Shown in pieces: positions 33,870-44,449 of a stretch of 64,000 bases of DNA. The position numbers and the translations under genes were made by a program. Location of the stretch: positions 2,728,001 through 2,792,000 of the forward strand of contig JAJQJQ010000005.1 of the NCBI GenBank assembly GCA_028622995.1. The letters are read 5' to 3'. Every line of letters begins with the position of its first letter. The stretch's first letter is position 1. The stretch is from Panagrolaimus kolymaensis (Eukaryota; Nematoda; Chromadorea; Rhabditida; Panagrolaimidae). The notes under the pieces were generated by a model that did no database searches, was not told the origin of the DNA, and saw only the letters and a list, made by a program, of their open reading frames with translations.

Positions 33870-35056
33870 TTAACAATCAACGACGATTTCTTGATTTTCA
33901 TTTTTTTCTACTGCAATTTTTATTGGAACTGGTGGACACCAATGATGATTATAAACATAAAATGCAAAAATGATCGCATATGTTGCCACTGGAGCTGCAA
34001 GGAGCCACCAATAATGAGTTCTAATAATTAAAGCGGCACCAAAAATAATTAGTTCAGTTGAAAATGTCATAATTCCAATGGTTCTCAAAACATTACATTG
34101 GGTTGAAATTCTTTGAAGTGGTGGAGCATCCTCACATTTTTCATGAATTGGTAGCTTTTTCCAATACCATAAAACCTAAAAAATTATAAATATTCATAAA
34201 ATGTGTAACTAAAAACAAAAATACAAAAGACAAACTTGAATGGTTTGTATTTGAGCTACGGTACTTGAGAAATAAGCCATTATAACATATTGGATAGGCA
34301 TAATTAAAAGATAATTTTGCATAAAATCTGTTGTTTTTCCGATGGCTGTTATAGTCACCATTAAATTTGCTAATCCATAAGTTGAGTGACGTCGCATGTT
34401 CAAAAAAATCTGCAACAAAATTGTTTGACTATAATTTTTATTACCTCCAAAAAATAATTCAAACCTGTGGAAATGTTTCAGCACTCCACATCACAATTGA
34501 AAGCCATTCAAGTTGTTTATAAACATTGAAAATACTCTGAACTGCGGCAAGAGTTACCCAAAATGGAATGAGAATAATTGCGGCAATGAGCTTATGCCTT
34601 GAATGGGGAGCAAAAAGGTAAAATTGAATAAGGAGCAAAATTTCGAGAATAGGCATGTAAACAGCTGATCCATATGTGTACCTAAAAATGGGAGAGAAAA
34701 TTTTCTTCGAGCAAAAAATGGAGTCAAAAAGGTTGGAATAATTTTTTGTTGATAAAGTTAATGGCTTTGAAAAATTTATAAGGAAGAAAAACATACCATG
34801 GCAATCCACCAAGTTTAAAAACAAAAAAAGCATTATTAAATGCAGCAGTAAAATTTAATATTGCCCATCCTAGAGATATTCCTTGCACACTTCGATGATG
34901 AAAATTTCGAATAACTTGAGGCAATAAAACTAAAAACCATGCAACAGTGGAAATATAACCGCTAATATTTGCCATGGCGCAAAGCCACATGGGTAAATTA
35001 CAATCACAACTTTGATAAATTGGATTACCATCAATGGTGCAAGTATCGGCAGTCAT
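33870..35056 (-). CDS. PQ-loop repeat membrane protein
   Basis: Four exons (35056-34797, 34681-34465, 34409-34236, 34175-33870) give 318 residues with about seven hydrophobic segments. Two PQ-loop motifs are plain: LLPQVIRNFHHRSVQGISLGW-type in the first half and TFPQIFLNMRRHSTYGLANL in the second. The spacing of two PQ loops in a 7TM protein matches the lysosomal cystine/cationic amino acid exporter and related PQ-loop family, so transport across a lysosomal or other internal membrane is the likely role (inference). The N terminus has several Cys (TCTIDGNPIYQSCDC) in the lumenal part. The C-terminal tail is short and acidic. The substrate cannot be told. Confidence 0.87.
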
Positions 35057-36200
35057 CTAAATATAAATTTATTAGAAGCCGACAAGGAAGAAAAAAAAGT
35101 AAATATAAAATTTGTTAGACAAACGCTTGGTAAAAATGAAGGAAGAAAATAAAAAGACGGATGCTTCATATGGTCATTTTTTCTTCTCATGGAAAAAAGT
35201 GTTGCTATTCAAAAAGATTATACGAGAGCCAATGGCCATTCACGCTTATGTTAGTGGAGGAGGTAGTCATTTTGAAAAGGAAGTGAAATCTTTTTTTAAA
35301 GAAAAAAAGGAAGAAAAAAATAAACATCGTCTGCTGTTGTTAGTATTACTCCGCGACATTTGCATGAACATGAATGAATAAACGACAACTTTCGCGCAAA
35401 AAAATTTCTTTGGTCGGCCTTTGAAACAAAAACAAAAAAAGAAACAATGAATAAGCAAAAAGGTAAAGATAGACAAAGAAGGGAAAGTTCATAAATGCTT
35501 CTTTGATTTTTTTTAGGAAAAACATTGAAACAAACAAAAGAAAAAGAGCAAATGATATTTTATAAGATGAGAAAGTGGCATTTATAGTTTTTCTTGAAAA
35601 TATGGAAAAAATAAGAAAATCTTCATCAAAGTAATCGTTTTCTTAAAATGAATTTTATTTTAAAACAACATTAAAATGCAACAGAAAAATCGTTTTCATC
35701 AAATTGTTATAACCGCATAAATAAAAGCAAAGTTTTTATTGTTGTTATTTTTTTCAAACATAAAACAACCAAATAGGATGTTTCATTATTATTCCATTTA
35801 TTGATTGCTATCGGCCACCAAAAACAATGTGAACAAATCGAAGAAAAAAACAATTAAAAAAATATGAATGATAAAAGCCATCAATAAAAGCAAAATCAGT
35901 TTATGTTGATTGACTACATTATTCTTTCTTGTGTTTTAGTGCTGCTGCATTCACTACTGTTTGCTTCTGCTGATATAAAAGATGAAATAGCTTTCAAACT
36001 CTTTCATAGTCGGCGTATTTCAATGTTAAAATTAAAGGATTATCAAGTTTAGATACATTTTTTATTTTAACAAGGAAGAAACAATATAAAAAACAATTAA
36101 AAATAAACAATGAAAAAGAATAATAAGAGACATACAAGATGGGCATATTTCATTTAAAATAAAACACAAAAAAAGTTCTAAAAATAGTGAAAGACAAAAT
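35057..36200. other. Intergenic between PQ-loop and kinase genes
   Basis: AT-rich, with homopolymer runs. A few ORFs of 60-90 codons on both strands are low-complexity (FFF/KKK) and not supported. It should hold the PQ-loop promoter and the 3' UTR of the kinase. Confidence 0.45.
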
Positions 36201-38594
36201 TCAAATTATTGTGCAGCCTTGAGGTTGTGGAATAGGACGAACATCGGGTGAAATTTTGTTTACAGGAGAAAAAGGTCTTCCAGCAGACCGTGAGCGACGA
36301 CGATCTTTTGACTTTGAAGGTGAAACATTGTGTGGAGTGAGAGGCTCAGGTGCAAGTGAATTTTCAATATCATATGTAATTGAACGTGTGCGTCTTCGTT
36401 TTGGAGATGGTGAAAGTGGAGGTGGTGTTGGACGAAGATCCATTACTTCTTGGAATTCATGTCTATAAAGAGGCTTTTTGACAAGAGGATGAGACCTAGC
36501 ATCAACAGGAAATTTACGAGGAGATGGAGTTGTCATATTAGAATCATGCGAAAGTGTTGGACCTTTAGTTCTTGATGGAGGAACAGCAGATTTTGATTGG
36601 TCATTTCTAATATGAGATGGAAGTTTTGGTGCTAAAAAAATTAGAAATGTAAAAAGTTTTAGAAGAAAAAAATAGCCTACTTGTTACAGGAGGAGGTCGA
36701 CGAGAAGTCTTTTTAGGCATAAAATCTTCATCACTTTCATCAATAACAATTTCTTCATCCACTTCTTGATGCGATTGTAAAGCATATTTTACAGGACCTT
36801 TATTTCTTAAACCTGGTATAATTCCATTTGTTTTACTTTCCGAGTTCACACGACCACGAGGTTTACGGGCTGATGATGGCGCAGTAATTGTTTCAGTATC
36901 GGATGCAGTGCCTCTTCCTCGACGGCGAGATGATGTTGGTCTTGGCTTGTATTGTTCTTCATCTTCATCAGAATCTTTAGCAACAGTTACTTTAGCTCTC
37001 CTTCGTGAAGGTGCTTCAAATTCTTCAACATCGCTATCAGATATCTTTCTTCGAGTACTTCTTGAAGTTGAGGGAGGAATATTATCGGCATGAGATGGAG
37101 TTGCTGGTTGATGAACACGGCGTGCAGAAACTATAGGTGGTAAAACTTCTTCGGAATCACTTTCGCTAGCATTGTTACGACCAAGAGGTGGTGATGAAAC
37201 ATGAGGTACTTCTTCTAATTCACTTTCGGTTACTTTCTTGCGACCACGACGAAAAGAAACTTTAGGAGGGAGAACGTCTTCTGATTCACTTTCGATAACT
37301 TTCTTATGACCACGACGAATAGAAACTGGAGGTGGGAGAACTTCTTCTGATTCACTTTCGGTAACTTTCTTGCGCCCCCGACGAACAGAAACTTGAGGAG
37401 ACATTGTTTTTTCTGGATCACTTTCGATAGCTTTTTTGTTTTTAGCATTTGTAAAAGTCTTTGAAACAGAATCAAAATCAGGTTTAACATTGATGTCAAT
37501 CTTGGAAGCATTATAAAGCGTTAAAACCATTGAAGCAGCAGTAGAATCAGGTAAAAGCTTTTTGATATCAGCTGATAAATGAGAAAGAAGTTTTTGTTTT
37601 GCAGCTTTGACTTCTTCAAGTTGTTCATTCTTTTCCTGAAAATAAAGTATATAAGATTTTAAAGGTATTGTTAGAATCCAACTTTAATAGTAGCTTCTTC
37701 GTCAAACAGAGTTTGCCATGGTAGAGATTTCGTTAACCAAAATAAAGCATTATGAGCGATGATTTCCATATCACCTCGAAATGTGAATCCACAGCCACGA
37801 TGAGCATCAGTAGATGTGAATAAAGCTGTACCATCATGAGCCTTTTTCTTTTCTTCTTTTTCAACAATAGTTCCCACTTTTTTTGCAAGTCCAAAATCAA
37901 TCAAAAAAACTTCATTGAAAGCTTTCTTGTTGTTCATCATGATGTTTGCAGCTTTAATATCAGCATGAACGTATTCCTAAAAAAAAGAAGTATGAATAAA
38001 AAGATAATCAAAGAAATAAGCTTACGTTATGATGCATATATTTGACGGCATTGAATAAACATTTGAGAATGTCGACAACTTCATTGGCTTTCAAAGGAGA
38101 ACGAGATTCTTTGATAATGTGATCAAGACAGTGAGAATATTTCGGCATAGCCAAAAAACGAATTTCATCTTGCATCCCAGATTCAACCAAGTAAGGAAGT
38201 CCAAGAAGTGATAAGTCTGAAAAAAACAATATAGGAACGATTCGAAAGTAATAAACGGAAACATACTATGTTTCTTTCTGTAAGCTTCAAGCAAATCTTG
38301 ACGAAGAATTCGTTGAAACACATGCATTTCAGTGAACAATGGTCCATTACCAGATGGTTCTAATTTGATGATGAGTTTATCCGATTTCCCAACCTATAAA
38401 ATAATAATGAAAGCAAAAAATAAAATTAAAAAGCTTACAAGTTTAGCTTCACAAATTCTTCCAAATCCACCTTGAGCAAATTCTTTACCAACGATGATTT
38501 CACGTTTGTTTGTTCCCTTGAAAATTGTACCTTCTGGAATTGGTTTACATTTGACATGCCCATTTGCAGCAGCTTTGGCTTTCTTTGGTGGCAT
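36201..38594 (-). CDS. vrk-1: VRK-type nuclear serine/threonine kinase with long basic tail
   Basis: Six exons (38594-38439, 38393-38267, 38216-38026, 37976-37683, 37635-36681, 36631-36201) give 717 residues. The kinase domain is of the VRK/CK1 group: glycine loop GKEFAQGGFGRICEAKL, catalytic Lys62 in LIIKLEPSGNGPLFTE (a VRK hallmark), YVHADIKAANIM with catalytic Asp164, and DFG at 185-187. VRK kinases phosphorylate chromatin and nuclear-envelope proteins such as BAF and histone H3. The tail (about 330-717) is far longer than in C. elegans VRK-1 and holds four or five repeats of a Pro-x-Val-Ser-x-Arg-Arg-Gly-Arg-Lys-Lys-Val unit followed by ESESEEVLPP. It also has AT-hook-like RGR clusters and a basic KRRRTR segment, suggesting DNA or chromatin contact. 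The symbol is given by family resemblance. Confidence 0.9.
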
Positions 38595-39204
38595 TCTTGG
38601 TGTTGTAACTGAAGAATATTTCAGTGATGATGAAGGTGATTTAGAAAAAGATGGAATCCAAAAAAGGTGAAGAAAAAAAAATGGAGAGAGTTTTTTAAAA
38701 GAAAGCGAAGACGCGAGAAAAAAGAATCGTGTCAAAAGTATGTGAGCGGGAAAAATATGTAAAATGCAATAGAGAGAGAAAGAGCGAACGATAGCAAAGA
38801 CAAATTTTCTCCATTATTGTGAGATTATGAAAAGTGAATAACACAAATAAATGTTTGACGTTAATTTTACATACATTTCAAAAATAGAAGACACAATGAT
38901 ATTGAAATATAGCAACAAAAAAGGCAAATTAAGGCACTCAATCTGGCCATCATTGATAGCTTTGATGACCAGAAAAATTTGTAAAAATAAAAGCAAAGAT
39001 TTTAATTCAATTACTTGTGAAAATGTTTTAAATGCAACCGCAAGGCATTTTTATTAATTATTATTGACAGCTCTTTTTGTGCATTATTGAGTTATGGTAT
39101 TTGTTCTTTGAGCTTCTTTCAATTTGTTTTTTTGCTGCTTAAGAAATACGATTTCTTTGCTACCGATATATTTCTTTTTTTGAAAATTTTATTTTGCTGT
39201 AACT
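38595..39204. other. Intergenic, divergent promoter region
   Basis: Between the kinase ATG and the F-box-like gene ATG; both promoters must lie here. No other features recognised. Confidence 0.45.
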
Positions 39205-40090
39205 ATGTCTGGTTTCTTTCCTGTCAGTATTCCTCGTCGTCAACATTTTGCACTTCCATCACCTTTCATGAATTATGTTCTAAAAAATCTGAAAATTAAA
39301 CAAAAAGAAAATTTTGCTAAAACTTGCAAACTTTTTTGTCGCCAGTATCCTTATGATCGAATAATTGATGATTTGGAAGTTCATGAATATGATTTACCTC
39401 GTTATAGCAGCAAATATGTAATATGCTCGATTGATGAATTACGTGAGTATGGACATAAAATTTGGGTAAAAGAAAAATTATTTATGGGTCACCAAGAAAT
39501 TTATTTCGATTCAATATCAAAAGTTATTACTCGATGTACGGCTAAATTAGTTAGATTTCGTGGTGTCGATATATCAGTCAATGATTTGAAAATGTTGACT
39601 AAAGAAGGAACTATCGAACAATTTGCTATGGAAGGTGAAATTATTGAAGAAGGAAATTCTCTTCAAGTTGAAAATATCTTTCCTTATATACCTAATGCAA
39701 CTAGAATTACGTAAGAATTTGAGCTATAAAATAAATTTAGCTTTTAAAAATTTTTTTTTAGAATTTCTCCCGCTATTATTAATCCAAACACTATTATTAC
39801 TCTTACATCCATGAAGCGAAAGCACAAGCTCATCGAATTAATTCTTTGGGATCTTAATTTAGATATAAAATTTTCGACTTTAGTACAATTTTTAGATGTA
39901 AGTTCTTTTTTTATTTCTTTATTTGTTCCTTTTTTAAAGCTATTTGTTTTAGGAACATGCTGTTCCAGAAGCTTGGATCGATGTATCTTTTATAAATTAT
40001 AGTTTGCCACATGAAAGAGAAGTTAAAGATTCTCTAAGAAATGAACTTGGACTTTGGAAACCACATGAAAATAAAGCATTTGGTATTTAA
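39205..40090 (+). CDS. F-box-like protein of a lineage-expanded nematode family
   Basis: Three exons (39205-39710, 39762-39897, 39953-40090) give 259 residues. The N terminus FALPSPFMNYVLKNL...FAKTCKLFCRQYP has the LP...hydrophobic helix pattern and the C-K-x-F segment seen in many F-box-like proteins expanded in Panagrolaimus-type nematodes. The rest alternates short strands and helices without a clear repeat (CSIDELREYGHKIWVKEKLFM; AIINPNTIITLTSMKRKHK). If it is an F-box protein, it would link a substrate to an SCF ubiquitin ligase. That role is an inference from weak similarity. There is no signal peptide. Confidence 0.65.
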
Positions 40091-40377
40091 ACAAATTTAT
40101 TTTGATGAAAATTATTTTTAACTATTGATTTTTGTTTAATGTTTTTGGTGTAAAAAATAAAAACGGATATTTTAATTTTCCGAATCAAAGTCAAAACTTT
40201 CAACAACAAAAATAAAATTTTTAAGTTTTTTAAATTTAATTATAGCGACTTTAGATATTTATTAAATAATAGTGGTTAGCGGTGAAGAAGATACATATAT
40301 TTACATATATATGAACTCATAGGATAAATTTACACTCGTATAAATTTTCAAAAAATTTTTGAAAATTAAATTATAAT

Positions 40378-40782
40378 TTAAGATGTACAAAAAACAGATT
40401 TGCCATCAGGACATCCACCACTTTGAAATCCATTAGCTTTACAACATTGAATCATATCAATACTTCCTCGACCATCGATGCAAGTGATATCACATTGTGG
40501 AGTACGTTGTGGAGGACAATTGGATGAACCGCCGTTTGTGCAATAAACTGTTCGACCATCAGGACATCCGCCAGCTTTAAATCCATTATTACTACAACAT
40601 TTAATCATGGCTTGACTTCCTTCATTATTGATGCAAGTATTATCGCATTGGGGCATACGGGTTCCAGGTTGACATTGAGAAAAAACTCCTAAAAATATTT
40701 TAAATCTTTTTATTTAGATCTTAAAAATTTTCTTACCCAATACAAAGGTAGCTAAAAGGATAAAACAAATTTTTTGGTTCAT
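40378..40782 (-). CDS. Secreted cysteine-rich peptide with two tandem six-Cys domains
   Basis: Two exons (40782-40737, 40688-40378) give 118 residues. A signal peptide (1-18) is followed by QCQPGTRMPQ and two near-identical domains, each with the spacing C-x3-C-x11-CC-x9-C-x7-C. Domain 1 has QCDNTC, KCC, GGCPDGRTVYC; domain 2 has QCDITC, QCC, GGCPDGKSVFC. The conserved GF(K/Q)xGGCPDG core looks like small disulphide-rich antimicrobial peptides (diapausin-like arrangement), but I cannot name the family with certainty. The two domains suggest internal duplication. A TATA box lies ~85 bp upstream of the ATG. It is probably an exported defence or surface peptide. Confidence 0.8.
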
Positions 40783-41922
40783 TTTTTTATTAATAGAATA
40801 TTTTTTTAAACAAAAAACAAATTTCTGAATATTGTTGCTGCTTGGAATGATTTATTAGCAATTTCCTTTTATAGTCAGTTGAAGAAAAAAAAAATTACGT
40901 AAATATTTGATCTCTCTGACACACTCCTCCCTCCATACAAATCGGCATTAAAACTGTTTCACAAAAAACATGTTATTGATATTTAATAAAATGTTGTTTT
41001 TGTGTTTTTTTGTATAAAAATGCATGAATAGTTTGTTATTTCAAGGTTTGACGAAATGACTAACATGAATTTGTCGTTTTTTTTGTAGCATGCATAATGT
41101 CCTTTTATTAAAAATCATAACATTTTTGAAGTTTAAAAAAATGATCCCAAAATTGGTTTTTCTGTGGCCGCATTTGAGGCAAAAACCAAAGGGTTTATTG
41201 TTTTGATTGTAAAAAATGTGAAAATTATGTAATAAAAAAATTTGTTATTTAAATATTAGAATGAAAATATTTTTTAATATTGAACTGAAAAACCAATTCA
41301 CCGATTTAAAAAAAACAAATAACAATGTAAACAAAACCAACCGGATCAAATAAAAGCATTGGATGGTCTTTTTTTGGAAATTATTTGGAAAAAAAATTTG
41401 ATCACGACTTACGGGCTCCATGAAAGCATGCATCTGAAGAAGAAATAAAAAAAAGCTTTTGCAAGATCGAGATTCACAACCTTTGTGAATTTTTAAAAGA
41501 AATGATTTGTTCAGTCAAGTTGGACTTTTTTTAAACAAGGTAATTGTATGTACATTGATATTTTTCTCAAGAAAACTATAACCATTGATAACAAAACAAA
41601 ATTTTTACTTCCTCATTGAAACAAATATACTGATAAAAACGAGTGAATGTAAAAATGCTTACACCACAGTTTTCTCAAAAATAATAATTTTAATGCAGAC
41701 AAAGAAAAACTTATAATTCCATTCACAATTTTGGTGTTCCATTACTTTTAGCACTGAATTCTATCTGAAGTTAAAGTCGTTGTTCATTATTGTTATCTTA
41801 ATATTTCTCCATTTTAAAAGTTCAAACTGAAAATTCCATTTTCATTTTAATTTTTTTTTTCTTTACTAAAAAAAGTTTGTCTTCCTTTAATTTTTATTCA
41901 ACTTTTATTTGCTGAAGTAAAC
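40783..41922. other. Intergenic, divergent promoter region
   Basis: 1.1 kb between the cysteine-rich peptide gene and the carboxylesterase. AT-rich, with T- and A-runs. No further gene or RNA seen. Confidence 0.45.
40865..40873 (-). promoter_or_regulatory. TATA box of the two-domain cysteine-rich peptide gene
   Basis: TATAAAAGG on the minus strand, about 85 bp before the ATG at 40782. Confidence 0.55.
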
Positions 41923-43727
41923 ATGAATCCTATTGTTACTACCGAATATGGAGTTATCGAAGGATTGAATTATAAAACGCCAGATGGAATTAAAATGGAA
42001 ATGTTTTTGGGTATTCCATATGCTAAACCTCCAATAAATGAATTGAGATTTGAAGTGAGCAAATAATTTTTAAAAGTTCTTTATTTTTTATCCCTTTTTT
42101 TAGAAGCCTCAACCACCTATACCATGGAAAACTCCATTACAAGCAAAAATCTTAGGTTTACCATGTGCAACATCTCCAGATTTAGCAGATCAAAATGGCA
42201 GCGAAGATTGCCTTACTTTGAATATTATTAAACCTAAGAAACCATGCGATGACCCAAAAGGTTATCCAATAATGTTATGGATTCATGGTGGAGGATTTAT
42301 TATTGGTTCTTCTGCGGATTTTAATCATGAAGAAGTTACAAATAGATTAGTTTCTCAAGGAATTATTTTTATTTCAATTAATTATCGCCTTGGTCCATTT
42401 GGATTTTTCTCCACCGGTGATTCCTTAGCTCCGGGCAATTATGGGTTATGGGATCAAATTGAAGCTCTAAAATTTGTTCAAAAAGTTATTGGAAATTTTG
42501 GAGGAAATCCAAAAGCTGTAACAATTTTCGGAGTATCTGCTGGCGGAGCAAGTGTTTCATGGTTAACCATGTCTTCAGCTGTCGATGGCCTCTTTGCTCG
42601 AGCTATAGCTATGAGTGGTTCAGCTTTAGCTAATTGGGCTCACACCGAAGATGTTTTAGAATCAAGTTCAATGTTAGCGAAAGCTTCAGGATGTCATCAA
42701 TCAAGGAATATTAAAGAATGTCTCAAAAGTAAAACTACTGAAGAAATTAAAAAAGCAACAGCAACATTTGCAAAATATGTTATTAAAACCGATCGGGTTA
42801 ATTTGGCCCATTTCCATCCTAGGCTTGATGGGAAATTTTTGAATGGCAGCAATTTCGATGAAGCAATTAAAAATACGCCTAAACGTGAAATTTTTATTGG
42901 ACTTTGCAGTAATGAACATAGTGTATTTGGTAAGTGCCCTTTTTCGAAGCACACAAAAGTACTTGTAAGATAACTTTTTAACAAAATTTTTTTAGCTATT
43001 GAAAGTGGATTAAGCGGACCTCAAACAAAATATGTTCCTGTTCCACTTAAAAAAGCAAAAAACTATACTCGAGAAGATTTTGTTGAAATCGTTAACATCC
43101 TTCTTGGAACCAAAGAAATTTATAAAGAAAATTCTCAAGAAGTAGCTGAAAAAATTATTAACTTTTATGAATCTCAAACCGTTGATAATCAGCAACATTT
43201 TTATCTCAATATTTATTCCAAACTTTTTTCGGACATTAGTTTTAATATTGCCTCAATTCGCGAAGCCAAGAAAAAAGCTGCCGCTGGATATAAAGTTTAT
43301 TTTTACATTTATAATTTTGTTCCTGAAAAAATGAAGCATCCATTGCTTGATGGAGCTGGTCATGCTTCAGATTTATTAAATTTCTTTGGACCCATTTTTA
43401 ATATGCCTGCTTTGCCATTGGAACGTGATGTTGCAAAAGTTCAAAAAACTATGATTGATTTATTTGTAAATTTTGCCAAAAATGGGTAAGTTTTGCCAAT
43501 AAATAAAACAAATAAAATATTACTATTTAGAAAACCAACAAGTGATAACTTGGAAGTGCCTCAAATTAAAAACATCTAAAGTTTCGTACATTGAAATAAA
43601 TGCAGAAAGCAAAATAAAAATGGATAGTTTATGGGAGAAAAGAGTTGAATTTTGGGATAATTTAGCAATGGAATATGGATATGATTGGCCTGAAGCTCGA
43701 AGGATTGAGAAACATGATGAGTTTTAA
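41923..43727 (+). CDS. Type B carboxylesterase with a C-terminal one-base frameshift
   Basis: Exons 41923-42054, 42104-42929, 42996-43485 and a last exon from 43531. The product is a carboxylesterase/cholinesterase-family alpha/beta hydrolase. It has MFLGIPYAKPP, SEDCLTLNI, oxyanion loop WIHGGGFIIG, nucleophile elbow FGVSAGGAS (Ser189, with Val where Glu is usual), a Glu in GLCSNEHSVF, and His in GAGHASDLLNFFG, so the catalytic triad is complete. No signal peptide is seen, which points to a cytosolic enzyme. In the last exon the frame reaches TAA at 43577 after KPTSDNLEVPQIKNI. The expected esterase ending (SYIEINAESKIKMDSLWEKR and RVEFWDNLAMEYG) continues in another frame to 43727. The switch lies at an A-run around 43568-43572. 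This is a real frameshift or a base error. Confidence 0.85.
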
Positions 43728-44449
43728 TTTATTTTTATTATTATATTTTTCTTAAATTAATGAAACCTTTCTCATAAAAGCTTGACATCATTTTAATTAG
43801 CGTTTTTTTTCGCTAAAAAATCATGTTTACTACAAAATATTTTTAAGTGTAAATTTTTGTTTATGCAAAAAATCAAGTTTTACAAATTGCACAATATTAT
43901 ATTCTTCCGTTCAAATGTTCAGAAAACATTACAAATCAAACTAGAAAAAATCATAAAAATTAATTGCGCAAAATAGGCGAAGAACCCTGCTCCTTTTTGT
44001 ATGTTGTCTTTTTTGTAGTCGTTTGGTAATGTGTTTTGATCTCTCGTCCATTGGAATTTACTTTTTTTTACTGCAGCCTTGCAGCCGTTTAAAAGCTTTT
44101 ATTCGATTATTCAGATAAAATCCAGTAAAGCTTTAGAAAAACATCAATGAATTTTTTTGAAAGTATTCTAAATTTTTAGCTACAAATGAACGCTATTGAG
44201 TTATGGTTGGGTGCGACCAAAAAGAAATCATTTTTCAAAGAGTTCGAATGGACATGATCTGTCAGTTTTTATTTGTTTTTCATTTCGGTAGGTTCGGCTG
44301 TTCGCCATATTTCTAGATTCTTTGAACGATATGCTCTTTATAATTATTTATTATCAATAAAAATGTTTTGACTTTAGAGCCATTGTTTTAGTATATAAGC
44401 GAAAGAGAAAGTTACATGTTCCAATAACAAAAAATTTTATTAAACAAAA
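43728..44449. other. Intergenic, STAT promoter region
   Basis: About 720 bp, AT-rich. A TATA-like element (AGTATATAAGCG) at ~44391 sits ~55 bp before the ATG at 44450. Nothing else seen. Confidence 0.45.
44391..44399 (+). promoter_or_regulatory. TATA-like box of the STAT gene
   Basis: GTATATAAGCG some 55 bp upstream of the ATG. Confidence 0.45.

Noticed and set aside
35112..35537. Small ORFs on both strands
   Set aside because: Low-complexity Lys/Phe-rich translations with no recognisable motif or exon context.
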